57,820 bases of DNA. It comes from Nonomuraea cavernae. GTDB lineage: Bacteria; Actinomycetota; Actinomycetes; Streptosporangiales; Streptosporangiaceae. The notes beneath the pieces are model-generated. The model saw nothing but the letters and a program-made list of their open reading frames with translations, was not told the DNA's origin and made no database searches. The translations under genes and the position numbers were made by a program. Location of the stretch: assembly GCF_014646355.1 (NCBI RefSeq), contig NZ_BMNH01000039.1, forward strand, positions 606 through 58,425, given 5' to 3'. Shown here in pieces: positions 32,475-39,499 of this stretch. Positions within the stretch are counted from its first letter, which is position 1; every line of letters begins with the position of its first letter.

Positions 32475-33398
32475 ATGGCACTTGGCCGACCCTCCGTCCT
32501 GCCCGACCGGGTTCCCACCGTCCGCGAGCTGCTCGCCGCCGGCGGGCGGTCCTTCTCCTTCGAGTTCATGCCACCGAAGACCGACGATGGCGAGCGCCAG
32601 CTGTGGCGGGCCATCCGGGAGCTCGAGTCGCTCCGGCCGACCTTCGTCTCGGTGACCTACGGAGCCGGCGGCTCCAACCGTGACCGCACGGTCGAGATCG
32701 TGGAGCGGCTCGCCCACGACACCACGCTGACCCCTGTGGCCCATTTCACCGCGGTCAACCACTCGATCAAGGAGCTGCGCCACCTGGTGGGCCGGTTCGC
32801 CGACGCCGGGGTGCGCAACATCCTGGCCGTGCGCGGCGACCCGCCCGGCGATCCCACGGGCGAGTGGGTCCGCCACCCCGAGGGCGTGCGCTACGCCGAG
32901 GACCTGGTGCGGTTGATCCGCCAGTCCGGTGACTTCTGCGTCGGCGTGGCCGCGTTCCCGTTCAAGCACCCGCGCTCGCCGTCGATCGAGTCCGACACCC
33001 AGTACTTCGTGCGCAAGTGCGAGGCCGGGGCCGACTACGCCATCACCCAGATGTTCTTCCAGGCGGACGACTACCTGCGGCTGCGCGACCGGGTGGCGGC
33101 CCAGGGGTGTGACACGCCGATCATCCCGTGCATCATGCCCGTGACGCAGATGAGCACGATCGCGCGCTCGGAGCAGCTGTCGGGGGCGCCGTTCCCGCCC
33201 GACGTGGCCGCCCGCTTCGAGGCCGTGGCCGACGACCCGGCCGCCGTGCGCCGGCTCGGCATCGACCATGGGGTCGAGCTGTGCCAGCGGCTGCTCGACG
33301 AGGGGGCGCCGGGCATCCACTTCATCACGTTCAACCGGTCGAGCGCGTCCCGCGAGGTCTTCAGGCGGCTCTCGCCCGCCGCGGCGATGTCGGCCTGA
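32475..33398 (+). CDS. metF: Methylenetetrahydrofolate reductase
   Basis: The product is 307 aa from ATG 32475. MTHFR barrel motifs: FSFEFMPPKTDDGERQLW with the catalytic Glu, FVSVTYGAGGSNRDRT, HFTAVNHSIKEL, NILAVRGDPPGD, GVAAFPFKHP, KCEAGADYAITQMFF and GIHFITFNRS. It reduces 5,10-methylene-THF to 5-methyl-THF for methionine synthesis. The usual TAH(V)T pattern after HFT is altered to HFTAVNHS, which is seen in actinobacterial homologues. It is followed by strong hairpins and converges with a GNAT gene. Confidence 0.93.
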   Translation: MALGRPSVLPDRVPTVRELLAAGGRSFSFEFMPPKTDDGERQLWRAIRELESLRPTFVSVTYGAGGSNRDRTVEIVERLAHDTTLTPVAHFTAVNHSIKELRHLVGRFADAGVRNILAVRGDPPGDPTGEWVRHPEGVRYAEDLVRLIRQSGDFCVGVAAFPFKHPRSPSIESDTQYFVRKCEAGADYAITQMFFQADDYLRLRDRVAAQGCDTPIIPCIMPVTQMSTIARSEQLSGAPFPPDVAARFEAVADDPAAVRRLGIDHGVELCQRLLDEGAPGIHFITFNRSSASREVFRRLSPAAAMSA

Positions 33399-33411
33399 CG
33401 CGCGACACGAA

Positions 33412-33440
33412 GCGCCCGCTCCCGTGAAGGGGGCGGGCGC
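33412..33440. terminator. metF terminator hairpin
   Basis: Inverted repeat GCGCCCGCTCCC / GGGGGCGGGCGC (one G-T pair) with a GTGAA loop lies 14 nt after the metF stop. No U tract. Confidence 0.75.
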
Positions 33441-33472
33441 GCTGTGTGAGCGGGTGCGGGTTTCGGTGGGGG

Positions 33473-33509
33473 CCGCCACCCGCCCGCAGGGGGACCGGGC
33501 GGGTGGCGG
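33473..33509. terminator. Second strong hairpin in the metF / GNAT gap
   Basis: This is a perfect 14-bp inverted repeat CCGCCACCCGCCCG / CGGGCGGGTGGCGG with a 9-nt loop. It lies between two convergent genes and could terminate either strand. A third element, CCATTACC / GGTAATGG (33540-33577, 22-nt loop), follows. Confidence 0.65.
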
Positions 33510-33616
33510 TAGGGGACGGGTAGACGCGGGGTAAAGCGTCCATTACCTTGCGTAGCCAATGGTGCCCCCGGTAATGGCCGCCAAACTCACGGGTCAAGGT
33601 TTTACCAGCGGCGATG

Positions 33617-34243
33617 TCAGCGGAGGGGGAGAGGGGCGCCCGCGATCGCGTACTCTTCGTGACCGCCCGGGAAGACGAAACCGGTCAGCAGGTCGACGAA
33701 CCCCATGCTCCGGTAGAGGTGGCGGGCCACGGTGGGCCGGTCGTGGGTGGAGAGCACGGCCGAGCGCTCCCTGCGTCCGGCGCACAGGGTCGTGACCATC
33801 GCGCGGCCGATGCCCTTGCCCTGGTAGTCGGGGTGCACATGGATCTCGGCCAGCTCGAACGCGCTGCCCAGCCAGGCCTCGGCCGCCTCGGGGCCCGACT
33901 TCTCCTCCACCGCCCGGTACACCACGTCGTGCCACCACTGGCCGGGGGCGCCGCGGAACCCGTAGGCGAAGCCGACGATGATCGCGGGCGGGGCGCTCCG
34001 TCCGCTGCCCGGGGCGCCGCGGGTTCCCGGGCCGCTCGTGGAGAATTCGTGCTCCGACTCTCGCAATTCTGCGAAATAGCACTGAAAATACGGATATGTC
34101 CCGTGGTTTCGCATAATGCTGGCGCGGCCGGAGATCTGGTCCGCGGGCGGGCGCATGGCGGCGGTGTAGATGTCGATCACCGTGTCCAGCCGTTCGCCGA
34201 ACTCGTCAGGCCCCGCGCCGCGAAACTCGATCACTTGTCGCAC
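33617..34243 (-). CDS. GNAT-family N-acetyltransferase
   Basis: The product is 208 aa from GTG 34243 (GTG 34234 in frame). The acetyl-CoA loop is HVHPDYQGKGIGRAMVTTL, preceded by FELAEIHV (strand 4) and followed by LSTHDRPTVARHLYRSMGFVDL. The N-terminal half carries a loop rich in Gly/Pro (TSGPGTRGAPGSGRSAP) between strands that other GNATs keep short. The acceptor is unknown. The YbaK-domain gene ends 1 nt upstream on the same strand, so the two are probably one transcript. Confidence 0.85.
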   Translation of the reverse strand: MRQVIEFRGAGPDEFGERLDTVIDIYTAAMRPPADQISGRASIMRNHGTYPYFQCYFAELRESEHEFSTSGPGTRGAPGSGRSAPPAIIVGFAYGFRGAPGQWWHDVVYRAVEEKSGPEAAEAWLGSAFELAEIHVHPDYQGKGIGRAMVTTLCAGRRERSAVLSTHDRPTVARHLYRSMGFVDLLTGFVFPGGHEEYAIAGAPLPLR

Positions 34244-34244
34244 C

Positions 34245-34721
34245 CTACTCGACGTCGACGGGGGCTCCGCCGGTGATGCGCAGCAGCTCGTCGTAGCTGG
34301 TGGGGAAGACCGTGAGCGGATGTCCGCCGGCCGCCCACACCACCTCGTGCTTGGCCAGCCAGTTGTCCACCAGGGTCCGCACGGGCGCCGGATGGCCGAC
34401 GGGGGCCACGCCGCCGATCGGCTGGCCCGTCGCCTCGCGGACGAACTCGGGGGTCGCCCGCCGTACGCGCTGGACTCCGGCGGCGCGGGCGACGAGCTCG
34501 ACGTCGACGCGGTGCGCGCCGCTCGTCAGCACGAGCAGCGGCGCGCCGTCGGCCTCGAAGATGAGGCTGTTGGCGATCGCCCCGACGTCACAACCGAGCT
34601 GGGCCGCGGCGGTGGCGGCGGTGGGCGCCTTCTCGGGCAGCACCACGATCTCGCCCGTGGCTGCGCGCTCTCGCAGAGCCGACCGGACCAGAAGACTGTT
34701 GGCGGGCAACTTCTCAGACAT
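34245..34721 (-). CDS. YbaK/EbsC-type aminoacyl-tRNA deacylase
   Basis: The product is 158 aa from ATG 34721. The YbaK fold is recognised from LGCDVGAIANSLIFEADGAPLLVLTSGAHRVD, the Lys-poor variant of the substrate pocket, and EATGQPIGGVAPVGHPAP. Members hydrolyse mischarged aminoacyl-tRNAs, such as Cys- or Ala-tRNA(Pro), in trans. The specificity is not predictable. It is first of a two-gene unit with the GNAT gene. Confidence 0.88.
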   Translation of the reverse strand: MSEKLPANSLLVRSALRERAATGEIVVLPEKAPTAATAAAQLGCDVGAIANSLIFEADGAPLLVLTSGAHRVDVELVARAAGVQRVRRATPEFVREATGQPIGGVAPVGHPAPVRTLVDNWLAKHEVVWAAGGHPLTVFPTSYDELLRITGGAPVDVE

Positions 34722-34817
34722 GCGGACACTCTAAAGCGAGTGATGGCGGCATTACCGCGCCATGGTGGTGGTGTAGTGTCCTTTGCTTTGATTAATACCG
34801 AATGAGGGGTGGTTTTG

Positions 34818-35627
34818 GTGGTGGCACGACGCCTGCCCGGCATGGCTGCCGTCGTTACGGCGAGCGCCCTCGTCCTGGCAGGGCTCGGCGCGTCCAGCGC
34901 GCACGCCCGGCCGCTCGCCGCCCCCGTCACGGCTTCCGCCGCTCTCCCGGCGCCCGTCGCGGCCGTGGCGGCGCTGGTCACGGCGCCGCGCAAGACGCTG
35001 AAGCTCGGCGCCAAGGGCGAGGAGGTCGTCTGGCTGCAGAAGCGCCTCACCGGGCTCGGCTACCGTCCGGGCAGGGCCGACGGACGCTACGGCGGCGCCA
35101 CGCTGGCGGCCGTCTGGGCGTTCCAGAAGGTCAACGGCATCACGCCGAGCAGCACCGTGGCCCGGCGCACCTGGGCCGCGCTGGAGCGCCCGAGGGCGCC
35201 CAGGGTGCTGGTCGCGAGCGGCCGGCCGACCCGCGCCGAGGTCGACCTGACCAAGCAGATCATGGTCCTGTACGTCGGCGGCGCGCCCCGGCTGATCACC
35301 CACATCTCCTCGGGCAGCGGCGTCCCCTACTGCGAGACCGCGGTCTGGCAGGGCAGGAGCCAGCGCTTCTGCGGCTCGGCCCGCACGCCCACGGGCGACT
35401 ACCGGACCACGTGGCGCGCCTCGGGATGGCACAAGTCCTATCTGGGCCAGCTCTACAACCCGATCTTCTTCAACGGCGGCATCGCGTTCCACGGGGCGCT
35501 GTCGGTGCCGCTCCACCCGGCTTCGCACGGGTGTGTCCGGATGCCGATGAACGTGGCCGAGGTGCTGCCCGGGATGCTCGGCAAGGGCGTGCCGGTGCAC
35601 GTGCGGGGCGGCTTCCGCAGGGCCTAG
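34818..35627 (+). CDS. Secreted L,D-transpeptidase with peptidoglycan-binding domain
   Basis: The product is 269 aa from GTG 34818, chosen for GAGGGG 8 nt upstream (GTG 34809 in frame). A Sec signal peptide (MAAVVTASALVLAGLGASSAHA) is followed by an Ala/Val/Pro-rich linker and a PG_binding_1 repeat (LKLGAKGEEVVWLQKRLTGLGYRPG). The YkuD catalytic domain ends in HGALSVPLHPASHGCVRMP with the nucleophilic Cys. It makes 3-3 cross-links or attaches proteins in the cell wall. Its 3' end overlaps the TetR gene by 4 bp. Confidence 0.92.
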   Translation: MVARRLPGMAAVVTASALVLAGLGASSAHARPLAAPVTASAALPAPVAAVAALVTAPRKTLKLGAKGEEVVWLQKRLTGLGYRPGRADGRYGGATLAAVWAFQKVNGITPSSTVARRTWAALERPRAPRVLVASGRPTRAEVDLTKQIMVLYVGGAPRLITHISSGSGVPYCETAVWQGRSQRFCGSARTPTGDYRTTWRASGWHKSYLGQLYNPIFFNGGIAFHGALSVPLHPASHGCVRMPMNVAEVLPGMLGKGVPVHVRGGFRRA

Positions 35628-36244
35628 CGGCCGGTCGGCCGGTCGAGGGAGGCGAGGCCGCGGACGGTGATCTCGGCGGCCTCCAGAGCGGCCTCGGCGG
35701 CCCGCTCCGTGGAGCCGTCGTGGTTGAGACTGACCACGGCGGCCAGTTTGGTGGCGCCCACCACCGCGCCCACCGCGGCGGCGGCCTCCATCAGGCCGAG
35801 CTGCCCGGGGTAGGCCTCGTGCAGCGCCCGCGTGAGCCGTAGCTGGCTGTCGAACAGCAGGTGCAGGGCACGGGCCTGGAGAGCCGGGACGGTCATGATG
35901 AGCCGCATCCGCAGCCGCACGTCCTCCGGCCGGAAGTCCTGGTCGTCGACCGTCCAGGTGACACTGGCGCGCACCATCCGCAGGAGCAGCTCCGACGGCG
36001 TCTCGTCCGGTCGTCTGGTCGCGACCAGGGCGAGCCTCTCGGCGAGGCTGCCGTCCGTGTCGTGGAAGAGCACGTCCTCCTTGCTGGCGAAGTAGCTGAA
36101 GAACGTGCGGGTCGACACGTCGGCCTCCGTCGCGATCTCCGCCAGGGTGGTGTCCTCGTACCCTTTCTCGCCGAACAGCCGGAGCGCGGCCTCGATCAGC
36201 GCGCGGCGCGTGCGCTGCTTCTTGCGCTCCCGAATTCCCACCAT
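35624..36244 (-). CDS. TetR-family transcriptional regulator
   Basis: The product is 206 aa from ATG 36244. The N-terminal TetR helix-turn-helix is clear: RRALIEAALRLFGEKGYEDTTLAEIATEADVSTRTFFSYFASKEDVLF. The C-terminal ligand domain is of the type seen in MftR-like regulators (helix with ALHEAYPGQLG). It is divergent from the P450 gene with a 95-bp gap holding inverted repeats, so it probably represses the P450-ferredoxin operon and itself; the ligand is unknown. Confidence 0.92.
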   Translation of the reverse strand: MVGIRERKKQRTRRALIEAALRLFGEKGYEDTTLAEIATEADVSTRTFFSYFASKEDVLFHDTDGSLAERLALVATRRPDETPSELLLRMVRASVTWTVDDQDFRPEDVRLRMRLIMTVPALQARALHLLFDSQLRLTRALHEAYPGQLGLMEAAAAVGAVVGATKLAAVVSLNHDGSTERAAEAALEAAEITVRGLASLDRPTGR

Positions 36245-36252
36245 GTCGTGAA

Positions 36253-36304
36253 CTGTACTGCACAGAATAATGATTTACATCCGTTGAAACTTTGCATTGG
36301 ATGT
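36253..36304. promoter_or_regulatory. Candidate TetR operators between tetR and the P450 gene
   Basis: Two inverted repeats are seen in the divergent gap: CTGTACTGCACAG (36253-36265, imperfect, starting 9 bp from the tetR ATG) and ACATCC / GGATGT (36277-36304, 16-bp spacer). The A/T-rich gap contrasts with the flanking genes, as expected of promoters. Which repeat is the operator is undecided. Confidence 0.45.
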
Positions 36305-36339
36305 TGTTTTGTGGATGGTGACCCGAAGGGAGCCACCAC

Positions 36340-37539
36340 ATGACCGACGTGACGCTGACCACCGCCCGCCAACGCCCGTTCGATCCGCCCGACGAGCTGG
36401 CCGAGCTGCGAAAACGGGGCCCGATCCACCGCATGACCTACGCCGACGGTCATCGGGGCTGGCTGGTCACCGGCTACGCGGCGGCCCGGGCGGTGCTCGC
36501 CGATCCGCGCTTCAGCAACCGGCCCGAGCACATGCACCCGCCGATCCCGGCCCGGCTGGAGCTCAGCAACGAGTTGCGCGAGCACGAGTTCCGGCTGCCG
36601 CCGGGGTTCTTCCTGCGCATGGACGCACCCGAGCACACGCGCTACCGCAGGCTGCTGACGGGGCAGTTCACCGTACGCAGGATGAAGCAGCTGGAGTCCA
36701 GGATCGAGGAGATCACCGAGGCGTGCCTGGACCGGATGGAGGCCGCGGGCCGGCCGGTCGACCTGGTCGAGCACTTCGCGCTGCCCATCCCGTCGCTGGT
36801 GATCTGCGAGCTGCTCGGGGTGCCGTACGACGAGCGCGGGCGGTTCCAGGACGACTCCAAGGTGCTCTTCGCGCTCGACAGCAGGGCCGAGGACGTCGTC
36901 GGCGCGATGACCAGGATCTCCGCCTACCTCTACGGCCTGGTCCAGCGCAAGCGCGCCGAGCCGGCCGACGATCTGCTCAGCGGGCTGGTCGCGGGCGGCG
37001 AGCTGAACGACGAGGAGCTGACCGGCGTCGCCTTCCTGCTGCTGGTGGCCGGCCACGAGACCACCGCCAACATGCTGGGCCTCGGCACCTACGCGCTGCT
37101 CGCCAACCCCGGCCAGCTCGCCGCCCTGCGCGACGATTCCGGCCTGGTCGACAACGCCGTCGAGGAGCTGCTGCGCTACCTCACGATCATCCACATCGGC
37201 CCGGTCAGGACCGCGCTGGAGGACGTCGAGATCGAGGGCACCCTGATCGGGCGGGGCGAGGCGGTCACGCTCAGCCTGCCCGTCGCCAACCGCGACCCGG
37301 AGCGCTTCCCCGACCCCGACCGGCTCGACGTCACCCGGCCGGCCGGCGGGCACCTGACGTTCGGCCACGGCATCCACCAGTGTCTCGGCCAGCAGCTGGC
37401 CCGGACCGAGATGCGCGTCGGCTACCCGGCGCTGCTGCGCCGCTTTCCCGATCTACGCTTGGCCGTATCACCGGAGGAGGTGCCGATGCGCTCCGACATG
37501 AGCATCTACGGCGTGCACCGCCTCCCTGTCACCTGGTAG
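36340..37539 (+). CDS. Cytochrome P450 (CYP105-like)
   Basis: The product is 399 aa from ATG 36340. Landmarks: I-helix oxygen motif LLVAGHETTANML, K-helix ExxR in VEELLRYL, and the heme-binding loop FGHGIHQCLGQQLAR with the thiolate Cys. FFLRMDAPEHTRYRRLL is the usual class I bacterial segment. It is a soluble monooxygenase taking electrons from a ferredoxin, and a 3Fe-4S ferredoxin gene follows 6 bp later. No biosynthetic genes surround the pair, so a detoxification or catabolic role under the divergent TetR is likely. Subfamily assignment is tentative. Confidence 0.93.
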   Translation: MTDVTLTTARQRPFDPPDELAELRKRGPIHRMTYADGHRGWLVTGYAAARAVLADPRFSNRPEHMHPPIPARLELSNELREHEFRLPPGFFLRMDAPEHTRYRRLLTGQFTVRRMKQLESRIEEITEACLDRMEAAGRPVDLVEHFALPIPSLVICELLGVPYDERGRFQDDSKVLFALDSRAEDVVGAMTRISAYLYGLVQRKRAEPADDLLSGLVAGGELNDEELTGVAFLLLVAGHETTANMLGLGTYALLANPGQLAALRDDSGLVDNAVEELLRYLTIIHIGPVRTALEDVEIEGTLIGRGEAVTLSLPVANRDPERFPDPDRLDVTRPAGGHLTFGHGIHQCLGQQLARTEMRVGYPALLRRFPDLRLAVSPEEVPMRSDMSIYGVHRLPVTW

Positions 37540-37545
37540 GTCACC

Positions 37546-37740
37546 ATGAAGATCAAGGCAGACACGACGGTGTGCATCGGCGCGGGCATGTGCGTGCTCA
37601 CCGCCCCGGAGGTGTTCGACCAGAGCGAGGACGACGGCACGGTCGTGCTGCTCCAGCCGTCGCCTCCGGCCGACCAGGAGGCCGCCGCCCGCCGCGCGGT
37701 CGGTCTCTGCCCCTCGGGGGCCCTCTCCGTCGTCCCGTAG
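37546..37740 (+). CDS. [3Fe-4S]-type ferredoxin (P450 partner)
   Basis: The product is 64 aa from ATG 37546. Cluster ligands are in TTVCIGAGMC (C-x5-C spacing, so the second of four usual Cys is absent) and GLCPSGAL. This spacing typifies the single 3Fe-4S ferredoxins next to actinobacterial P450s. It donates electrons to the upstream P450 and is surely co-transcribed. Confidence 0.94.
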   Translation: MKIKADTTVCIGAGMCVLTAPEVFDQSEDDGTVVLLQPSPPADQEAAARRAVGLCPSGALSVVP

Positions 37741-37788
37741 GCACGGGGACGCGCCGTTTCGGTATGAGCGCACGTGGGAACAGGTTCA

Positions 37789-37804
37789 TCGAACCTGTGT
37801 TCGT
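37789..37804. promoter_or_regulatory. LexA/SOS box 1
   Basis: TCGAACCTGTGTTCGT matches the actinobacterial SOS box TCGAAC-N4-GTTCGA at all but the last base, and contains a perfect CGAAC-N4-GTTCG. It lies 8 bp upstream of a -35 element. A further inverted repeat ACAGGTTC / GAACCTGT (37780-37798) overlaps it. Confidence 0.78.
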
Positions 37805-37811
37805 GGAACAG

Positions 37812-37841
37812 GTTGACACAGAGCGTGATCGAAATTATGTT
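37812..37841 (+). promoter_or_regulatory. SOS-controlled promoter (TTGACA, 18 bp, TATGTT)
   Basis: A consensus -35 TTGACA at 37812-37817 is followed after 18 bp by TATGTT at 37836-37841, predicting a start near 37848. SOS box 2 covers the -10, so LexA would block polymerase. The next downstream gene on this strand is the HEPN-family gene. Confidence 0.72.
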
Positions 37842-37844
37842 CGA
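37829..37844. promoter_or_regulatory. LexA/SOS box 2
   Basis: TCGAAATTATGTTCGA differs from the consensus TCGAAC-N4-GTTCGA at one position. It overlaps the predicted -10 element. Centres of boxes 1 and 2 are 40 bp apart. Confidence 0.8.
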
Positions 37845-37847
37845 CCT

Positions 37848-37918
37848 AGTGACGTGAGGCTCGCGGCTCACGTCGAGGACCTGGGCGCGGGTCCCGCTTC
37901 CCCCAAGCGGGACCCGCG
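37848..37918 (+). ncRNA. Candidate SOS-induced structured leader or small RNA
   Basis: Starting at the predicted transcript start there are two perfect hairpins: GACGTGAG / CTCACGTC (37851-37874, 8-nt loop) and CGCGGGTCCCGCTT / AAGCGGGACCCGCG (37886-37918, 14-bp stem, CCCCC loop). The second is terminator-like, although no U tract follows. The transcript could be a ~75-nt RNA, or a 257-nt leader whose hairpin attenuates the downstream gene. Structures are seen; transcription is inferred. Confidence 0.45.
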
Positions 37919-38104
37919 ACCAGGCTCCACGGGCGAAGGGCGGGTCCTCGTCGTCGGCGGAGACGAGTGGGCGCGTCCTGGCCGGACGGGGAGAGGGGAA
38001 GCTCCTCGTCCGGCCGGCCCGGCGGAAATGTCGGTGGCGTCTGCGATCGTGGGCTTCACCGGCGGCAACGCCGGGCGCCGTCACGACCCCAAGGAGGCGT
38101 GCAC

Positions 38105-38551
38105 ATGGCACCACGGTCTAGAGACCCGCAGGGTCCCCGGCTGTCGCCCGCGGTCCGGGCGCACCTGACGGATTCACGTTCCTGCCTGGCGGAGGCGGCG
38201 GCCGCCCGCACCCCGGCATCCCGATATGTGGCGGCGCACCTGGCGGCCCTGCGCGCCGCGGCGGCGATCCTGGCCGCCCGGCCCCGGCCCATGGAGGGCC
38301 GCAGGCGCCGGCTGCGCAGCGCCTGGGAGCTCCTGCCCGAGGCGGAGCCACAGCTGGCCGAGTGGGCGGCCTACTTCTCGGTGACCGCTGCCAAGCGCGC
38401 GGCCGCCGAGGCGGGCATGGTGCGTGGCGTCTCGGGCGCCGACGCCGACGAGTTGCTGGCCGAGGCGGAGACCTTCGTCTGCACAGTGGAGGGCATTCTG
38501 GGCGTTCCCGCCCAGCCCCAACTTCCCGTCGACGTTCCCCTGGCCGGCTGA
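38105..38551 (+). CDS. SAV_6107-family HEPN-domain protein
   Basis: The product is 148 aa from ATG 38105 with AAGGAGG 7 nt upstream. It is an all-helical protein, Ala/Arg-rich, with RYVAAHLAALRAAAAILAARP, SAWELLPEAEPQLAEWAAYFS and a last helix DADELLAEAETFVCTVEGILG, matching the SAV_6107 HEPN family as I remember it. In Streptomyces I recall this gene beside translesion polymerase genes (DnaE/DinB). Here it stands alone, but two LexA-type boxes lie 260-315 bp upstream, which agrees with a DNA-damage role. The classical RNase motif RxxxxH of toxic HEPNs is not evident. Biochemical function unknown. Confidence 0.85.
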   Translation: MAPRSRDPQGPRLSPAVRAHLTDSRSCLAEAAAARTPASRYVAAHLAALRAAAAILAARPRPMEGRRRRLRSAWELLPEAEPQLAEWAAYFSVTAAKRAAAEAGMVRGVSGADADELLAEAETFVCTVEGILGVPAQPQLPVDVPLAG

Positions 38552-38649
38552 TCCCGACCAGCGATAGCCCCCGATCGCCGGCCGGAGCGGGCGGTGGGCC
38601 CGGCTGAGGCGGCATGACGCCGGTGGAGAGTGGGCCAGGACGGCGCGAA

Positions 38650-38675
38650 GGGCGCGCCGTCGTCGTGGCGCGCCC
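38650..38675. terminator. Terminator between the HEPN gene and bldD
   Basis: Perfect 9-bp inverted repeat GGGCGCGCC / GGCGCGCCC with an 8-nt loop lies in the 140-bp gap between two convergent genes, 16 nt beyond the bldD stop. Confidence 0.65.
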
Positions 38676-38691
38676 CTCGTCCGAAGCTGTG

Positions 38692-39186
38692 TCAGAAGGA
38701 CTCGACGGCCCTGCGGGCCTCGGCGTCGAGCACTCCCCAGCTGATGAGCTCCTCAGTCAGCTCGCTGGGCGACTTGTCATAGATCACGGCCAGCGAACGC
38801 AGGTCCTCCTGGCGGATCGACAGCACCTTGCCGTTGTAGTCGCCACGCTGACTCTGGATGGTGGCGGCATAGCGGGCGAGGGCGCCCGCCTTCTCCTTCG
38901 GCAGTGTGGCCAGTCGCTCCAGGTCGATCACAAGCTTGGGCGTCGGGCCGAGCGGGCTGGGGGCGGCGCCGCCGGGCAGCAGCTCGGAGACGGGCACCCC
39001 GTAGAAATCGGCAAGCTCGGCAAGTTTCTGCACCGTGACCGCGCGGTCGCCACGCTCGTACGAGCCCACGACAACGGCTTTCCACCTGCCACGCGACTTT
39101 TCCTCGACTCCGTGCAGGGACAGACCCTGCTGGGTGCGGATGGCGCGGAGTCGTGCACCCAGCGACTTTGCGTACTCAGACGGCAT
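38692..39186 (-). CDS. bldD: Developmental regulator BldD (c-di-GMP-binding XRE-family repressor)
   Basis: The product is 164 aa from ATG 39186. The N-terminal Xre helix-turn-helix is YAKSLGARLRAIRTQQGLSLHGVEEKS with recognition region KAVVVGSYERGDRAVT. The C-terminal domain carries the bipartite c-di-GMP signature RGD-x8-RQED (QRGDYNGKVLSIRQEDL), as in Streptomyces BldD, which dimerises around a c-di-GMP tetramer to repress sporulation genes. The organism is therefore expected to be a mycelial, sporulating actinomycete. The pyr operon neighbours are the same as in Streptomyces, but an arginine-deiminase operon lies between. Confidence 0.95.
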   Translation of the reverse strand: MPSEYAKSLGARLRAIRTQQGLSLHGVEEKSRGRWKAVVVGSYERGDRAVTVQKLAELADFYGVPVSELLPGGAAPSPLGPTPKLVIDLERLATLPKEKAGALARYAATIQSQRGDYNGKVLSIRQEDLRSLAVIYDKSPSELTEELISWGVLDAEARRAVESF

Positions 39187-39335
39187 CGTGTGGCCCCCCG
39201 GCTCTCGTATGTAGCGCTCTCAGTAGATTGTGCTCCTCCGCGGCGTTTGCCGGAGCCACCGGGGGGTCTGGTGCCAGGCTCGGCACCATCGGTAGCCATG
39301 GCTCTGGGTTTTCGCCCAGAACGCCGCGCAGTATG

Positions 39336-39350
39336 GTTACGCACAGTGAC
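39336..39350. promoter_or_regulatory. Candidate BldD box upstream of bldD
   Basis: GTTAC-GCACA-GTGAC is a 15-bp GTNAC-N5-GTNAC element 150 bp upstream of the bldD start. BldD represses its own gene in Streptomyces through GTNAC-type pseudo-palindromes. The match is by eye and the promoter position is unknown. Confidence 0.45.
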
Positions 39351-39397
39351 GGTAAAGGGGTGGACGCCGAAGGTCAAGCTGATTGGAAAAAAGATGT

Positions 39398-39420
39398 CGA
39401 ATCCGATCCGGTGGGATTCG
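39398..39420 (-). terminator. Terminator of the arc operon
   Basis: Minus-strand hairpin CGAATCC / GGATTCG (9-nt loop) is followed by ACATCTTTTTTCC, a real U-rich tail. It lies 80 nt beyond the universal stress protein stop and before the bldD promoter region, so it would insulate bldD from arc transcription. Confidence 0.7.
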
Positions 39421-39499
39421 CCTCAAACGCCCCTCTTATCCCGTGGGGGTAACAGTACTTCGTCCCTGTTTCCCGAGCGAACCAGTTGGTTCAAGTGGT

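Noticed and set aside
36340..37740. P450-ferredoxin pair as part of a biosynthetic gene cluster
   Set aside because: No polyketide, peptide, terpene cyclase or other scaffold gene is nearby; the polyprenyl synthase 4 kb away belongs to a conserved housekeeping neighbourhood.
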